Below, piece by piece: positions 61,926 through 64,000 of a stretch of 64,000 nt of DNA; the first letter of the stretch is position 1; each line of letters begins with the position of its first letter. The stretch comes from Holdemania sp. Marseille-P2844. GTDB taxonomy: Bacteria; Bacillota_I; Bacilli_A; Erysipelotrichales; Erysipelotrichaceae. The stretch is from the NCBI RefSeq assembly GCF_900120005.1, contig NZ_LT635452.1:329668-393667 (forward strand), written 5' to 3'. Below the pieces are notes generated by a model. The model saw nothing but the letters and a program-made list of their open reading frames with translations. It was not told where the DNA came from and made no database searches. The translations under genes were made by a program, and so were the position numbers.

Positions 61926-63494
61926 ATGAAAAAACTAATTCAGTTTAAGAATATCGTGAAGGAATTCGACGGCCAGATCGTCTTGAAGGGCGTCAATCTG
62001 GATATCTATGAAAACGAGTTTGTCACGCTGCTTGGCCCATCGGGCTGCGGCAAAACGACGCTGCTCAGAATTCTGGGCGGATTTCTGGAGCCGACAGAAG
62101 GAAAGATTATTTTCGACGGTCAGGATATCAGCCAGGTGCCGCCTTACAAACGGGAGATCAACACCGTGTTCCAGAAGTACGCGCTGTTTCCGCACATGAA
62201 CGTGTATGAAAACATTGCCTTCGGCTTGAAAATCAAGAAGCAGTCCAAGGACGTCATCGAACAGAAGGTCATGCGGATGCTTTCCTTAGTCGGTCTGGAA
62301 GGCTTTGAAAAACGCAACGTCACCCTGCTTTCCGGCGGTCAGCAGCAGCGTGTCGCGATTGCCCGCGCGTTGGTCAACGAGCCGGAGGTTCTGCTTTTGG
62401 ACGAACCGTTAGGCGCGCTGGATCTCAAGCTGCGCAAGGAAATGCAGCACGAGCTGAAAAAAATTCAGAAGGAAGTCGGCATCACGTTTATCTTCGTTAC
62501 CCACGATCAGGAAGAAGCCCTGACGATGTCTGATAAGATCGTCGTCATGAAGGATGGCGAAATCCAGCAGATAGGCACCCCGGAAGAAATCTACAACGAA
62601 CCGGAAAACGAATACGTCGCCCGCTTTATCGGCGAATCGAATATCATCGACGGGGTCATGAAGGAAGACTACCGCGTCATGTTTGACGATAAGATCTATG
62701 AGTGCGTGGACTTCGGCTTTAAAAAGAATGAAAACGTCGATATCGTGATCCGCCCGGAAGACATCGACATCGTGCCGCGCGGTCAGGGGATCCTTACCGG
62801 CGAGGTCAAGTCGCTGTTGTTTAAGGGCGTCCATTACGAAATCATGGTCCAGACGGTATCCGGTACCGCGAAGACGGTTAAGATGCACGTTCTGGCCAAC
62901 CATGATAAAGTGAATCCGGAAGCGCATGAAAAAATTTCTGCCAACGACTTCACGATGGACCTGGAGGACGTCGCGGAGATGACCGACGCCGACGTCATCG
63001 CCCGCGCCAACGCACAGGCCTGGGATGAGGAAGATGAATTTATTTCTCTGTCCACCGTCGATTATGACATCAAGCCGCAGCCCGGCACCTATCCGGCGAC
63101 CTTCGGCACCTCCAAGGGCACCTCGATCACGATTAAAATCAGCGTCGTCGAGCCGAAGTATGTCGAGGACAACAAGCATAACATCGGCATTACCGCCTTT
63201 GACTTCTATAAAACACCGGATGAAATCAAAGAGAGCGTCGCGCTGAACACCGATTTGAAAATGTGGGCCAGCGCCGAAGCCTGGGATCTGGAGGACGACA
63301 GTCCGATCGAGATCAGCGAAGTGAAATATGACTTCGATCCGGAAACGATCACGGAAGGCGACTTCGACATCACCTTTGCGACCAAAGGCCGTATCTTCAA
63401 GATCCACACTACGGATTTCCAGGAGGAAGGCAAGAAAGTCGATCTCAAATTCGCGCCGGAGGACATTCACGTCATGTCCAAGATGGGAGTGTAA
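61926..63494 (+). CDS. potA: Polyamine ABC transporter ATPase PotA with large TOBE insertion
   Basis: A 522-residue ATPase of the spermidine/putrescine importer; the normal size is about 350-370. Walker A is GPSGCGKTT (37-45), signature [10 protein letters not shown] (135), Walker B VLLLDEP (155), and H-loop His 193. The TOBE region starts normally ([24 protein letters not shown]) and its ending is normal (FKIHTTDF...[12 protein letters not shown]). Between about 320 and 490 lies an insertion with two related beta-rich repeats, 354-408 and 441-498 ([19 protein letters not shown] and [20 protein letters not shown]). No frameshift. The stop is 6 bases before potB. Confidence 0.92.
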   Translation: MKKLIQFKNIVKEFDGQIVLKGVNLDIYENEFVTLLGPSGCGKTTLLRILGGFLEPTEGKIIFDGQDISQVPPYKREINTVFQKYALFPHMNVYENIAFGLKIKKQSKDVIEQKVMRMLSLVGLEGFEKRNVTLLSGGQQQRVAIARALVNEPEVLLLDEPLGALDLKLRKEMQHELKKIQKEVGITFIFVTHDQEEALTMSDKIVVMKDGEIQQIGTPEEIYNEPENEYVARFIGESNIIDGVMKEDYRVMFDDKIYECVDFGFKKNENVDIVIRPEDIDIVPRGQGILTGEVKSLLFKGVHYEIMVQTVSGTAKTVKMHVLANHDKVNPEAHEKISANDFTMDLEDVAEMTDADVIARANAQAWDEEDEFISLSTVDYDIKPQPGTYPATFGTSKGTSITIKISVVEPKYVEDNKHNIGITAFDFYKTPDEIKESVALNTDLKMWASAEAWDLEDDSPIEISEVKYDFDPETITEGDFDITFATKGRIFKIHTTDFQEEGKKVDLKFAPEDIHVMSKMGV

Positions 63495-63500
63495 GCCGCT

Positions 63501-64000
63501 ATGAAATCATTTGCGCGCATGCTGTATCCCTATCTGATCTGGATCGCAATCATGATTCTGGCGCCGATGCTTCTGATCGTGCTGTACGCGTTCACCAAGC
63601 AGGGCAACTCCGTACTGACGCTGCAGTTTACGCTCGATAACTTCGCCCGCTTTTTCTCCGACAGTATTTTTCCCAACGTGCTGTGGCGGTCGTTAAAGAT
63701 CGCGCTGATCACGACGGTCATCTGCGTGTTGTTAGGCTATCCGGCGGCGTATTTCATCGCCAAGCTCGACGGCAACCGCAAAGCGATCATGGTTCTGCTG
63801 ATCACGCTGCCGATGTGGATCAACATGCTTGTCAGAACCTACGCCTGGCGCGGCATTCTGCTGAACTTTCCGGTCAGCAGCGAATTCAAGGTGTTTGTCG
63901 GCATGGTTTATAACTTTATTCCCTTTATGATTTTACAGATCTATACGTCGCTGACTAAAATGGATCAGAGCCTGTTAACCGCGGCGGAGGATTTGGGCGC
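63501..64000 (+). CDS. potB: Polyamine ABC transporter permease PotB (cut by window edge)
   Basis: The first 166 codons of a spermidine/putrescine-type permease. N-terminal helix WIAIMILAPMLLIVLYAF, then the TM2-TM4 segment with LLGYPAAYFIAKL and NMLVRTYAWRGILL. After VGMVYNFIPFMIL comes the EAA-loop start AAEDLGA, which ends at the window edge. The loop between RTYAW and VGMVYN is about 18 residues shorter than in E. coli PotB. Downstream genes (potC, potD) are expected outside the window. Confidence 0.9.
   Translation, partial: MKSFARMLYPYLIWIAIMILAPMLLIVLYAFTKQGNSVLTLQFTLDNFARFFSDSIFPNVLWRSLKIALITTVICVLLGYPAAYFIAKLDGNRKAIMVLLITLPMWINMLVRTYAWRGILLNFPVSSEFKVFVGMVYNFIPFMILQIYTSLTKMDQSLLTAAEDLG

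Overview
The window looks like a chromosome segment of a low-to-mid-GC Gram-positive (Firmicutes) bacterium, most plausibly of the Erysipelotrichia (Holdemania-like; this placement is an inference). The reasons are strong AGGAGG-type ribosome binding sites, many extended -10 promoters (TGnTAAAAT), NAD-dependent DNA ligase, the firmicute gene order pcrA-ligA-camS-gatCAB, SAM-I and yybP-ykoY riboswitches, and several lipoproteins. No rRNA, tRNA or CRISPR array was found.

Layout. 1-692: end of an ISL3-family insertion sequence running off the left edge. 780-2540: an esterase gene embedded in a cluster of three putative small RNAs whose hairpin loops all carry UCCC. 2659-12730: orphan 1-phosphofructokinase, ABC-F ATPase, thioredoxin-like lipoprotein, DUF1361 membrane protein, Old Yellow Enzyme-type oxidoreductase, PadR/DUF2812 pair, and an ABC exporter pair. 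12937-24529: lipoprotein, small redox protein, acetyltransferase, PHP phosphatase, cardiolipin synthase, NUDIX and YdjC enzymes, Mn riboswitch plus mntP, a degenerate P-loop protein, amidase, patatin, and a large membrane protein. 24756-32656: secreted flavoprotein reductase with LysR regulator, orphan PTS EIID, VanY-type peptidase, two RNA-modification-type enzymes, and an acetyltransferase. 32982-42001: pcrA, ligA, camS and gatCAB. 42134-44335: a membrane protein and a 23S rRNA uracil methyltransferase.

44336-50270 is AT-rich by eye compared with both flanks. It holds an uncharacterised P-loop ATPase with a C-terminal zinc motif and probable winged helix, an IS30-family element broken by a GA-repeat frameshift, and recQ. 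It looks like an accessory island.

50359-64000 returns to the host composition: a HAD phosphatase, SAM-I riboswitch plus metK, YgiQ radical SAM protein, an amino-sugar catabolic cluster (two adjacent nagA paralogues, a HAD hydrolase, an aldose-epimerase-like protein, nagB), trxA, and the start of a polyamine uptake operon (XRE-cupin regulator, potA, potB). PotA carries a large two-repeat insertion inside its TOBE region.

The best candidate for something undescribed is the three-member sRNA cluster at 0.8-2.5 kb. Each member has a 5' purine-rich segment, an unpaired UUUUCC(C)CUCUU stretch, two or three 7-8 nt UCCC loops and a terminator. Two members carry direct repeats 11 bp apart at exactly the same distance from the -10 box, which suggests control by an OmpR/PhoP-type response regulator. 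Second choices are the PotA insertion and the orphan ATPase of the AT-rich island.
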